A stretch of 64,000 nt of DNA from Paenibacillus sp. FSL H8-0548 (GTDB lineage Bacteria > Bacillota > Bacilli > Paenibacillales > Paenibacillaceae): assembly GCF_038630985.1 (NCBI RefSeq), contig NZ_CP152049.1, positions 4,421,501 to 4,485,500 of the forward strand, given 5' to 3'. A model generated the notes under the pieces. It made no database searches. It was given only the letters and a program-made list of their open reading frames with translations, and was not told the DNA's origin. Position numbers and translations under genes: made by a program. Numbering within the stretch: the stretch's first letter is position 1; every line of letters begins with the position of its first letter. Of this stretch, positions 54,398 through 62,729 are shown in pieces.

Positions 54398-55366
54398 TTA
54401 TTGCGATAAACGAAGAGCAAGCTCATACATGCCTATATCAAAAGGTTTCTTCGTATTGACAACCTTATCAATATCCGTAGTAACCAGCTCGCCGTTAATG
54501 ACGCCGCAGGATTTGCCTGAATCGCCAGCCATCAGCTGTCTCACTGCAAAGTCGCCCAATCGACTTGCCAAAATACGATCAATCGCAGTTGGCGTTCCAC
54601 CGCGTTGAATGTGGCCTAGAACAGTTACACGCGGTTCAATACCGCTGTTAGCTGTAATTTGATTAGCTACATCCTCGCCTTTTCCGGCACCTTCTGCAAC
54701 AACGATAATACTGTGGCGCTTGCCTTTGGCGAAATTCGTCTTCATACGCTCAGCAACCTCATTCAAATCAAATGGAACCTCTGGTACAAGAATCGTCTCC
54801 GCACCGCTTGCAAGACCTGCATGAAGAGCAATGTCGCCGCAATGACGACCCATAACCTCAACAACGGACGAGCGCTCATGCGAGGACATCGTATCCCGAA
54901 TTTTGTTAATCGCGTCTACAACAACGCTTACTGCTGTATCAAATCCAATCGTATAATCAGTGAAAGGGATATCGTTGTCAATTGTACCTGGCAGCCCCAT
55001 CGTCTTAATGCCAAGCTTGCTAAGCTTATTTGCCCCGTGGTAAGAGCCATCTCCACCGATAACGACTAGTCCGTCGATACCTCTGGAACGAAGCACCTCA
55101 GCACCTCTTTGCTGGCCCTCAGCTGTTACAAACTCCTTGCATCTTGCCGTTTGCAAAATAGTTCCGCCGCGCTGAATAATATCACCAACGCTCCGTAAAT
55201 CCATTTGACGCAAATCATCGTTAATAAGTCCTTGATAGCCGCGTTGAACACCATATACATCTAGACCGTAATATAGTGCGCTCCTTACAACAGCCCTAAC
55301 GGCTGCGTTCATTCCTTGCGAATCTCCTCCGCTTGTCAGTACTGCGATTGATTTGACTGCAGACAT
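54398..55366 (-). CDS. pfkA: 6-phosphofructokinase
   Basis: Glycolytic kinase, 322 residues, typical length. VLTSGGDSQGMNAAVRAVVR (usually GGDAPGMNAA), VVIGGDGSYHGANKL (Gly of the ATP-type enzyme), PGTIDNDI, DTAVSVVVDAINKIRDTMSSHERSSVVEVMGR region, and GHIQRGGTPTAIDR. ATG 55364-55366 follows GGAGG. Motif GGDGS favours ATP over pyrophosphate. The SQ in place of AP at the N-terminal loop is a variant seen in some lineages. Pyruvate kinase is not adjacent. Confidence 0.93.
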   Translation of the reverse strand: MSAVKSIAVLTSGGDSQGMNAAVRAVVRSALYYGLDVYGVQRGYQGLINDDLRQMDLRSVGDIIQRGGTILQTARCKEFVTAEGQQRGAEVLRSRGIDGLVVIGGDGSYHGANKLSKLGIKTMGLPGTIDNDIPFTDYTIGFDTAVSVVVDAINKIRDTMSSHERSSVVEVMGRHCGDIALHAGLASGAETILVPEVPFDLNEVAERMKTNFAKGKRHSIIVVAEGAGKGEDVANQITANSGIEPRVTVLGHIQRGGTPTAIDRILASRLGDFAVRQLMAGDSGKSCGVINGELVTTDIDKVVNTKKPFDIGMYELALRLSQ

Positions 55367-55395
55367 GGTCCATTCCTCCACATTTTTATTTATAG

Positions 55396-56478
55396 TTAAG
55401 CTTGTTGTTTCCGAATCCAGATGCTGTTTATAATGAAAAACAATCGAGTAATGGGACTGTTCTTCATTAGCCTCCTTGACACATCTCTGACATCCGCCTG
55501 ATGGCGAACCTTCGGGTCTGATAAATACAAGGCTAGCAGCCCTTCAATAATCAAACGATGAAAACGAGAAGCAGGAAGCCGCTTCACGTCCTCACGCGCT
55601 CGGTTCACGATAGTGCCGAGACGCTCAACAAGCAGACTGTCATTATCATAATAGTTGCAAAAATTAAGGTCGCCGCCTGCTCGATCCTCTGCTTGATCAA
55701 TTAAATAATCCAGCAAAATATGAAGACAGCACACATGCGGAAAATAAATACTCTTTATCGAGGCTGCATCCTTACTCGATAATTGGTCTTCGCTTGCCGC
55801 TAAAAACAGCATAAACACCCCTAAAGTAGAGCCTGCTGCCGCTGCAAATTCGTTCCACTGCAAATTCGGATAATGACAACGATGCAAATCCCACCATGCG
55901 AGCAATTGCTCCTCCCGCAAATCGTTGCGAATATGCTTGTACACCTGCAAATCTCCATAAAGGGAAACCAACTCGTTCACATGCTGCTGCACGCTTTGAT
56001 AGGAAGGCAGCTTAGCGGCTTGTTGCTGGCAAGTCCGAACAAGATGCTGCAAATAACCGCCATCGTCCTTCTCCTTGCGAAATGCATAATAATCCTGAAG
56101 CTGGGCTTCGGGATTGACGGCATCTAGCATCGATTGATGCAATAATCGAAAATCGTCTGGATCTAACGAGGTGCTGCGATCACATAAATTGTCTAAGTAA
56201 TCACTAATCGTTTGAAGTGCGACAATTAGAGGGATGAGAACATGTCTCTGCTCTAAATTCGCAGCAGCATAGACGCTTCCGCCCTGACAATGAAACTTCT
56301 TGTTATCCATGCTGTCAAGCGCCTGCCCTCTCAGCTCGGCATCGGGTATCCGCTCTGCCATTAGGCGAAGCTGCTTAAGCTCGCTATCCACGAAAGGAAG
56401 CACGTACTTATAGACTCGATGCATGAGTGTAAGCGGACCTCGCGGCACTCGGTTGCTTGTCAAAGCCGTCAATCTCAC
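55396..56478 (-). CDS. ytpB: YtpB-type sesquarterpene (tetraprenyl-beta-curcumene) synthase
   Basis: 360 residues of the DUF2600 family. In Bacillus, YtpB cyclises heptaprenyl-type diphosphates to tetraprenyl-beta-curcumene, precursor of sporulenes. The Asp-rich stretch QTISDYLDNLCDR (about residue 93) and LLDYLIDQAEDRAGGDLNF (about 255) are the expected diphosphate/Mg sites. The start is GTG 56476-56478 behind AGGAGAGG. Followed closely by pfkA (29 bp), so co-transcription is possible. Confidence 0.9.
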   Translation of the reverse strand: MRLTALTSNRVPRGPLTLMHRVYKYVLPFVDSELKQLRLMAERIPDAELRGQALDSMDNKKFHCQGGSVYAAANLEQRHVLIPLIVALQTISDYLDNLCDRSTSLDPDDFRLLHQSMLDAVNPEAQLQDYYAFRKEKDDGGYLQHLVRTCQQQAAKLPSYQSVQQHVNELVSLYGDLQVYKHIRNDLREEQLLAWWDLHRCHYPNLQWNEFAAAAGSTLGVFMLFLAASEDQLSSKDAASIKSIYFPHVCCLHILLDYLIDQAEDRAGGDLNFCNYYDNDSLLVERLGTIVNRAREDVKRLPASRFHRLIIEGLLALYLSDPKVRHQADVRDVSRRLMKNSPITRLFFIINSIWIRKQQA

Positions 56479-56502
56479 GCTGCACCTCTCCTCAAAAGAT
56501 TT

Positions 56503-56820
56503 TCATGAATGCCGGCGCGCTTCTAACTGTTGATCGATTCGATACCAAATGTGCAGATCGTTGATCCTACTTGCATAATCGGCAATTTCATAGTTTAGTA
56601 TACAGGATTGCTCAAAGCTCTCCTCTTCAAACAGAAGAGCCTGCTTTATGTTGATAAGCCGTTCAAACTCCATGATACGATCAGGGATCGTACCGCGGAT
56701 CAGCTCCCATTGCTCAACGATTGCAAGCTGTTCCGCTGCTTTATACTGCTCCCATTCCATTTCCAACACGGGAATACGGATCCGAAGCCGCTCACTCCAG
56801 TCAAAACGATAAGCACCCAT
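56503..56820 (-). CDS. Uncharacterised acidic helical protein
   Basis: 105 residues, Glu/Trp/Leu-rich, predicted mostly helical (RIRIPVLEMEWEQYKAAEQ, RIMEFERLINIKQALLFEEE). GGAGG lies six bases before the ATG. Directly upstream of ytpB (24 bp), in the same direction, so an operon partner. I do not recognise the family; no catalytic or metal motif is visible. Confidence 0.65.
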   Translation of the reverse strand: MGAYRFDWSERLRIRIPVLEMEWEQYKAAEQLAIVEQWELIRGTIPDRIMEFERLINIKQALLFEEESFEQSCILNYEIADYASRINDLHIWYRIDQQLEARRHS

Positions 56821-57010
56821 TGTAAACCTCCGCCATTAAATGTACCATTTCGACAAACAATAATCCAGCTTCAAATCGGATTGGTGCGAATGTCGATTCA
56901 TGCTATACTGGGAACCATGTTGTTTACATCAGAGATGGAGTGAGCTTAAGACAATGGATACACCCGAGCCAGCCCAAGCTGGGCGCTCTTCAACCGCGCG
57001 GAAGGAGACA

Positions 57011-58141
57011 ATGTCGCTTCGCGTCTACAGCTTCTCTTCTTATTCGACAGCGGCGATGGTCGTCTCTTTTATACCTTTATATTTCCTTGATAGAGGCTTC
57101 TCGGAGCAGCAGATCGGCATCATCTATTCCACCGGACCGTTCATATCGATTTTCGCCAATATCATCCTTGGCCTCGCCAGCGACAAATTCAGAACGATCA
57201 AAAAGCTGCTCATGCTTCTGCTGTTCGGCCAGCTCGTAATGATCTCGCTGCTGTTTTCAATCGAGAATTTTGCACTTGTTTGTCTAGTTATGATGGGCTT
57301 TTATTTTTTCCAGACACCGATTAACCCGCTAAGCGACAGTTTATTGTTATTATCCAGCCGATATACTGGAACCCCCTATGCCTTGATACGAATCTTCGGT
57401 TCTCTTGGCTTTGCGGTCACCGCCTATACATTCGGACTTATTTTAAAGGAAATCGGTTCACAATGGACACTTCCGCTTGCTCTCTGCACGATTGCCATCA
57501 CGCTATTATTAACGACACGCATTAAGGATTACCAAGGGAGCGCCCGTAAAATTGATTTCTCCGGATTTTTTAAGCTGCTTCGCCAGCGAGATGTACTGCT
57601 GTTCTTTTTGATCATATTGACCATTTCAATTCCCCATCGGATGTATGAAGGGTTTCTAGCTGTCACCATGCGGCATATGGGTGCAAGCGACTCACTTATT
57701 GGACTTGCTTGGCTCGTGTCAGCATTGAGCGAAATTCCCGTATTATTTTTGCTCGGCAAATATGGTCATAAATTCAAGGAGCTTCCACTGCTCATGATTG
57801 CATCCCTCATGTATGCGATTAGGCTTTGGCTGCTCAGCGACCTTCAAGATCCGCGCTGGGTAATCGCAACACAAGCGATGCACAGCATTTCTTTCGGCAT
57901 TTATTTCTCGACGGCGCTCCGCTATTTGTCACGGCTTATCCCTGATGAATACCGCGCCTCCGGACAAGCGGTATATGCGGTCGTTTGGACCGGGCTAGCA
58001 GGCGTAATCAGCGGCTTGTTCGGCGGCTTTGTTTACGAGAATTTTGGACGAGAAGCTTTCTTCCAGATGGGTGCTGGCTTCGCTATCGTTGCTGCCGCGG
58101 CATTTCTTGCAAGATACTATATCAGTCGATCAGAGCCTTGA
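57011..58141 (+). CDS. MFS transporter (MFS_1_like type)
   Basis: About 376 residues, twelve membrane helices. Blocks: MSLRVYSFSSYSTAAMVVSF, FLDRGFSEQQIGIIYSTGPFIS, LGLASDKFRTIKKLL, YFFQTPINPLSDSLLL, RIFGSLGFAV, and the second half PDEYRASGQAVYAVVWTG. The pattern recalls nucleoside/H+ symporter-like or 3-phenylpropionate transporter-like proteins. I chose ATG 57011 for its AAGGAG; an in-frame ATG at 56954 is weaker. Substrate unknown. Confidence 0.85.
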   Translation: MSLRVYSFSSYSTAAMVVSFIPLYFLDRGFSEQQIGIIYSTGPFISIFANIILGLASDKFRTIKKLLMLLLFGQLVMISLLFSIENFALVCLVMMGFYFFQTPINPLSDSLLLLSSRYTGTPYALIRIFGSLGFAVTAYTFGLILKEIGSQWTLPLALCTIAITLLLTTRIKDYQGSARKIDFSGFFKLLRQRDVLLFFLIILTISIPHRMYEGFLAVTMRHMGASDSLIGLAWLVSALSEIPVLFLLGKYGHKFKELPLLMIASLMYAIRLWLLSDLQDPRWVIATQAMHSISFGIYFSTALRYLSRLIPDEYRASGQAVYAVVWTGLAGVISGLFGGFVYENFGREAFFQMGAGFAIVAAAAFLARYYISRSEP

Positions 58142-58151
58142 TTATATTTTT

Positions 58152-58212
58152 AAAAAAAGAGCTGCTTCATGAGCGTGTAAGTCGCGCCCAAAGCAGCTCT
58201 TCCTTTTTTTTT
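58152..58212. terminator. Bidirectional terminator MFS / yebC
   Basis: AAAAAGAGCTGCTT / AAAGCAGCTCTT with T-run; convergent genes. Confidence 0.88.
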
Positions 58213-58238
58213 GCAAACAAAAAAATTTATAGCCCTGC

Positions 58239-58958
58239 TTATTCTACAATCTCAAAGTTAGAGTAAACGTCCTGCACATCATCATTGTCTTCAAAAGCAT
58301 CCATCATCTTAAGCAGCTTGTCCGCGTTCTCCCCGTCTACCTTTACGATGGTTTGCGGCAGCCAGCGAACACCAGCATTAACGAAGGTATACCCTTCCTT
58401 CTCAAGGGCATTCTTCACCTGCTCGAACTCATGCGGATGTGTTAAAATTTCAAAGCTGTCTTCATTGACGATAACATCCTCAGCACCAGCTTCAAGCGCT
58501 ACCATCATCATCGTATCCTCATCCGCTTCATGAGCTTCACGATCTACAACTAGCAGCCCTTTATGATCAAACATGTAGCCGACACAGCCGCTCTCGCCCA
58601 TGTTTCCGCCCCGTTTATTAAACGCGGAACGAACATCCGCTGCTGTGCGATTACGGTTGTCTGTCAAACATTTCACCATAATAGCTACGCCGCCCGGGCC
58701 ATAGCCTTCATACATAATATCATCGTATTCTACGCCATCTCCAGCACCTGCTGCCTTCTTAATCGCGCGTTCAATATTATCATTTGGCATCTGCTCTGCT
58801 CTAGCATTCGCAATTGCCGTCTTCAGACCAAAGTTTGCATCTGGGTTCGGTCCGCCTCTGCGCGCTTGAACATAAATATCGCGTCCAAGCTTAACGAACT
58901 TGTTATTTTTAGCCTGATCGGCCTTTCCTTTACGGTCTTTGAACAATTTAAATTTCAT
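58239..58958 (-). CDS. yebC: YebC/PmpR-family protein
   Basis: 239 residues. MKFKLFKDRKGKADQAKNNKF-like start, RDIYVQARRGGPNPDANFGLKTAI, GYGPGGVAIMVKCLTDNRNRTAADVR and YMFDHKGLL are family blocks. Annotated elsewhere as transcriptional regulators; recent work on some members shows help for ribosomes stalled at proline runs. The N-terminus lacks the AGHSKW start, which matches the YeeN subgroup. ATG 58956-58958 follows GGGGAG. Confidence 0.92.
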   Translation of the reverse strand: MKFKLFKDRKGKADQAKNNKFVKLGRDIYVQARRGGPNPDANFGLKTAIANARAEQMPNDNIERAIKKAAGAGDGVEYDDIMYEGYGPGGVAIMVKCLTDNRNRTAADVRSAFNKRGGNMGESGCVGYMFDHKGLLVVDREAHEADEDTMMMVALEAGAEDVIVNEDSFEILTHPHEFEQVKNALEKEGYTFVNAGVRWLPQTIVKVDGENADKLLKMMDAFEDNDDVQDVYSNFEIVE

Positions 58959-59072
58959 TATGCTCGCTCCCCTGACAAAGTTTCCAAGCAACAGTTTATC
59001 ACCGCAAGCAGGTCTTGGTCAATGAAAGCAAGTCCAAACAGACAATCCCATTAGGTAAAAAAATAAAACTGG

Positions 59073-59102
59073 AAAAGGCTCCCTGTTGTTAGGGAGCCTT
59101 CT
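59073..59102 (-). terminator. Terminator of the methyltransferase gene
   Basis: AAGGCTCCCT / AGGGAGCCTT stem; T-rich tail on the minus strand. Confidence 0.85.
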
Positions 59103-59127
59103 CTATATGTGATCTTGAACACATTTC

Positions 59128-59841
59128 CTATTGTTTAGCTGCGTTGATTTTCAAATATTCAGTAGACGAAGGTATGAAGGGCAGATGCGATGTGAGCAAT
59201 TGTGCTTTGCCGCCATTAAATTCAATGATCTCAAGTAGCTTGCCCAGCTCAGCATATCGCTCCCAATTCAAGGATACTAGCGGATAAATTCGGATTTGAC
59301 CACCTGGCTTGCAAACTCGCATAAGCTCTAGAACGGCTTTGGTATGAAATTCAGGTCCAAACTGGTCCGCATATAAGAACATAAAATGACTGCATAACAC
59401 GAGTGAAAAGGAATCGTCTGCAAATGGCAGCTCCGGGAGCTTCCCATCTATATAGCGTTCTTGATGCTCAGCGTCTAACACATGAGCCGCGAAACGTTCA
59501 ATTGAGGCTACACGTCCTGCACGGTGCTTCTCAAGCGACTCATAATAGCTCCAGTCGAAATTCTCCTGCAGCTTGGCAAGCTTCGCAGTAGAAGTCTCTA
59601 TCTCTTCTGTCGCTTCTTGAATCCATTCCTTAATCCCCGCACCATAACGCGGATCAACTGCATACGCGGAATACCCTCTTGCATTTGCCTCAGCTGTAAA
59701 GGACGAGCCTCCTGCCGCAACATCCAGCAGCCTTCCATTCTCCATATCCTCTGGCAGCAGATCGAACATCCTTACATATTCCTCGTAGCTTCTGCAAGTC
59801 ATAGCAACACCAATTTGCTCGTAGTGCTTCTTAATCATCAT
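59128..59841 (-). CDS. SAM-dependent methyltransferase (class I)
   Basis: 237 residues with a Rossmann-type SAM motif GRLLDVAAGGSSFTAEA (about residues 36-52), acidic loop AVDPRYG, and post-motif DDSFSLVLCSHFMFLY. Contains an internal helical insertion (EEIETSTAKLAKLQENFDWSYYESLEKH region). Substrate unknown. AGGAG precedes the ATG. Upstream DNA holds a TCTCATCTCG microrepeat (about 59848-59886). Confidence 0.85.
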   Translation of the reverse strand: MMIKKHYEQIGVAMTCRSYEEYVRMFDLLPEDMENGRLLDVAAGGSSFTAEANARGYSAYAVDPRYGAGIKEWIQEATEEIETSTAKLAKLQENFDWSYYESLEKHRAGRVASIERFAAHVLDAEHQERYIDGKLPELPFADDSFSLVLCSHFMFLYADQFGPEFHTKAVLELMRVCKPGGQIRIYPLVSLNWERYAELGKLLEIIEFNGGKAQLLTSHLPFIPSSTEYLKINAAKQ

Positions 59842-59988
59842 TGCACTCTCCTCATCTCATCTCGTCTCATCTCGTCAAATCTCGTCTCTTCTTCGCCCGA
59901 TTCTTAAGCTGGCGTATTGATTACAGCCTCCATAATGGCTATGATGATTATAATACCATAATTAAGAAATAAAAAGGTGGAAATGAAA

Positions 59989-60222
59989 ATGTTCAAAAAA
60001 CACGAAATTTACAAAACCGACAATTACAATATGCTGACGGTTGAAGTCCAAGGAAAAACACTTATCGTACGTGAAATCTCCGATCAATGGGGAGAAGACA
60101 CTCATACGTTCATTAGCCGTCCGGAGCTTATGCACTGGGCGAAGAACCGCTACCGCGCTGCCGACTTTGTTGGACGCGAGGAAGAATTAGAAGCGATCAT
60201 GACGGCGTTGAAGGAAGTTTAA
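59989..60222 (+). CDS. Small uncharacterised protein (77 residues)
   Basis: Starts MFKKHEIYKTDNYNMLTV; contains REISDQWGEDTHTFISRPELMHWAKNRY in the middle and an acidic C-terminus (REEELEAIMTALKEV). AAGGTGG suits the ATG at 59989; in-frame GTG 59977 and ATG 59983 are alternatives. A beta-then-helix layout is likely. I do not recognise the family. Confidence 0.65.
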   Translation: MFKKHEIYKTDNYNMLTVEVQGKTLIVREISDQWGEDTHTFISRPELMHWAKNRYRAADFVGREEELEAIMTALKEV

Positions 60223-60274
60223 TTACTTCCCCCTTCCCTCTGGAAGGAAAATTCACCCTATACAGCGAACATAT

Positions 60275-60308
60275 CGTTATCATCCACTGCATAGTAACAA
60301 TGATAACG
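60275..60308. promoter_or_regulatory. Perfect 9-bp inverted repeat
   Basis: CGTTATCAT (60275-60283) and ATGATAACG (60300-60308) are separated by 16 bp, between two small genes. No T-run follows, so an operator or a processing hairpin is as likely as a terminator. Confidence 0.4.
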
Positions 60309-60352
60309 CTAATTTATGATGACTGTTTATTGTCAGGAGGCCTTACCCGCAG

Positions 60353-60535
60353 ATGGATCCTACCACTTCGATTATTTTTATTATTGCAGCCTTCTCGCTT
60401 GGAGCGATCGTTATTATGAAACGTGACTCCATGCCTGCTGGCTTGCGCCGAGGTCTTGCGATGATTTCCATCGCGTTCATTGCTCTTGCGTTTTTTATTA
60501 TTGTGTATGCTTTTCTCACAATGGGTGCAGCTTAA
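60353..60535 (+). CDS. Small membrane protein (60 residues)
   Basis: Two hydrophobic segments (IIFIIAAFSLGAIVIM and MISIAFIALAFFIIVYAFL) joined by a basic loop (KRDSMPAGLRRGLA), predicted hairpin topology. AGGAGG lies eleven bases before the ATG. Upstream of pepF on the same strand. Not recognised; function unknown. Confidence 0.6.
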   Translation: MDPTTSIIFIIAAFSLGAIVIMKRDSMPAGLRRGLAMISIAFIALAFFIIVYAFLTMGAA

Positions 60536-60730
60536 ACAAGCGTTTAGCTGAATATTCGCAGTTACTCTCGGACATAGTAGTCACAAACTGTGTCCTGAGG
60601 TGATGACTGGATGAAATGGCTCTCCCTGCTGCTTGCTCTAAGCCTTGTATCAGGTGCTGCCGCCTCAAATGCTGCAACACCACACGCTGAGCATGCCAAA
60701 ACAACCTTATCCATTCCAAGGAGGAATTCG

Positions 60731-62521
60731 ATGAATCACGTACCCAAACGTTCCGAATCTGCGCCTGAGACCCGCTGGAAGCTAGAGGATATATTTGAAA
60801 GCCAAGCTGCATGGGATAAGGAATATGCCGAAGCAAAAACATTGATCAAGAAAGTTTCTGAATACCAAGGCAAGCTGACTGACGTCGCACAGCTCAAAGC
60901 ATGCTTCGAGCTTGAGGATGAGCTCTCCATGCATGTGGAGCGTCTTTATGTGTATGCTAATATGAAGCATCACGAGGATACGGCAGAGGCGAGCTTTCAA
61001 GCGCTGTCTGAAAAATCCAAAAAAATAAGCGTCGAGTCAAGCGAAGCGCTCTCCTTTATTACCCCAGAGGTACTCAGCCTCTCAGATGATAAGCTCGATG
61101 AAATGATTTCCAATGAGTCTATTGCGAAATACCGTCATACACTTGAAGAAATGCGCCGTGAAAAAGCCCATGTGCTCTCGAAAAATGAAGAAGCGCTGCT
61201 TGCTCAAGTCGGCAATATAAGCTCAGCTCCCGGCACCGTATTCAGCATGCTGAACAACGCAGATCTTAAATTCCCTAAAGTGAAAAATGAAGACGGCGAG
61301 GAAATCGAGCTTACACACGGCCGTTACATACAGTTTCTAGAGAGCAAGGATCAAAATGTAAGGCGCGAAGCTTTTAAAGCCGTATACGAAACGTATGGCA
61401 AGCTAAAAAACACGCTCGCAACTACCCTTACCTCCAACGTTTCTAAAAATATCTTTTATGCACGGGCACGCAAGTATGACTCTGTACTGGATATGTCCTT
61501 ATATGGCGACAACATTCCGAAAGAGGTTTATACGAACCTAATTGATACGATCCACAAGCATTTGCCGCTAATGCATCGTTATATGGATCTACGCAAAAAG
61601 CTTCTAGGCCTTGATGAGCTTCATATGTACGATTTGTTCGCACCGCTCGTTGACGAGTTCAAGCTCGACATTACGTATGAGGAAGCGAAAAAAACGATTA
61701 GTGAAAGCTTGAAGCCGCTTGGCGATGACTATCTACAAGTGCTGCAAGAGGGCTTCGATAACAGCTGGATCGATGTATACGAGAATGAGGGCAAACGCAG
61801 CGGCGCATACAGCTGGGGCGCTTTCGGCACACACCCTTATGTATTGCTCAATCACAAAGACAATCTGAACAGCATGTTCACGTTGACGCATGAAATGGGT
61901 CACGCTCTCCATTCTCACTATTCGGACACGAATCAGAACTATCGCGATGCGCAATACACGATTTTCTTAGCAGAGGTTGCTTCCACATTGAATGAAGCGC
62001 TTCTAATGGACTATCTGCTTGCCAAATCTACGGACGCGAAAGAAAAAATGTACTTGCTGACTTATTATGCTGATCAGTTCCGTACAACTGTTTTCCGTCA
62101 AACGATGTTTGCCGAGTTCGAGAAAATTATACATGAGCGCACGGAGCAAGGAGACTCGCTGACTCCTCAGGATCTCAGCAAAATCTACTACGATCTCAAT
62201 GTTCAGTATTATGGCCCGAATATGGTCATCGATAAAGATATCGAAATGGAATGGGCACGTATCCCGCATTTCTATAACAGCTTCTACGTCTACAAATACG
62301 CAACAGGCTTCTCTGCAGCAACAAGCTTCTCCAAACAAATTTTGGAGGAAGGCGAGCCAGCAGTTGAGCGTTACCTTGGCTTCCTGAAAAGCGGTGGCAG
62401 CGACTTCTCCATCAATATTTTGAAGAAGGCCGGCGTCGACATGTCCTCTCCTGAGCCGATTGAGCAAGCGATGAGCGTGTTCGAGGAGCTTATTGGACAA
62501 ATGGAGCAATTAACGAAGTAG
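60731..62521 (+). CDS. pepF: Oligoendopeptidase F
   Basis: M3-family zinc metallopeptidase of about 596 residues that degrades peptides in the cytoplasm. HEMGH site in FTLTHEMGHALHSHYSD (about residue 390), with the third ligand Glu in LAEVASTLNEALL. SYKCP-like peptide region GAYSWGAFGTHPYVLLN is present. ATG 60731 has AAGGAGG five bases upstream. A longer in-frame start at ATG 60611 would add 40 residues with a signal-peptide-like segment and has its own GAGGTGATG. Confidence 0.92.
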   Translation: MNHVPKRSESAPETRWKLEDIFESQAAWDKEYAEAKTLIKKVSEYQGKLTDVAQLKACFELEDELSMHVERLYVYANMKHHEDTAEASFQALSEKSKKISVESSEALSFITPEVLSLSDDKLDEMISNESIAKYRHTLEEMRREKAHVLSKNEEALLAQVGNISSAPGTVFSMLNNADLKFPKVKNEDGEEIELTHGRYIQFLESKDQNVRREAFKAVYETYGKLKNTLATTLTSNVSKNIFYARARKYDSVLDMSLYGDNIPKEVYTNLIDTIHKHLPLMHRYMDLRKKLLGLDELHMYDLFAPLVDEFKLDITYEEAKKTISESLKPLGDDYLQVLQEGFDNSWIDVYENEGKRSGAYSWGAFGTHPYVLLNHKDNLNSMFTLTHEMGHALHSHYSDTNQNYRDAQYTIFLAEVASTLNEALLMDYLLAKSTDAKEKMYLLTYYADQFRTTVFRQTMFAEFEKIIHERTEQGDSLTPQDLSKIYYDLNVQYYGPNMVIDKDIEMEWARIPHFYNSFYVYKYATGFSAATSFSKQILEEGEPAVERYLGFLKSGGSDFSINILKKAGVDMSSPEPIEQAMSVFEELIGQMEQLTK

Positions 62522-62729
62522 AGTGACGATCCCATAAAACGAAAAAAAGACAGTCTAATGGCAATGTCATTAAGTTAAGCTCAAAGACAAGATCGGGAAT
62601 AAAAATGGATCCGAGACGGCATGGGAAAAAGTCCTGTGCCGTTTCTTTTTTGGTGCAAGCAAGGAAAAATGCGTACAGCAAACAAAGCGGATGGAAGATC
62701 CGCTTAAAAAAGTGTTCATGTGAACGGAA
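62522..62729. other. Gap between pepF and the transposase remnant
   Basis: Holds the terminator at 62612-62651, a hairpin AAGCGGATGGAAGATCCGCTT at 62684-62704, and ATGGCAATGTCATTAAGTTA at 62560-62579, which may mark the outer end of the IS4-family element. No gene seen. Confidence 0.55.
62612..62651 (+). terminator. Terminator downstream of pepF
   Basis: GACGGCATGGGA / TCCTGTGCCGT stem (one offset pair) with a run of six T residues. May belong to pepF or to the neighbouring IS. Confidence 0.7.
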
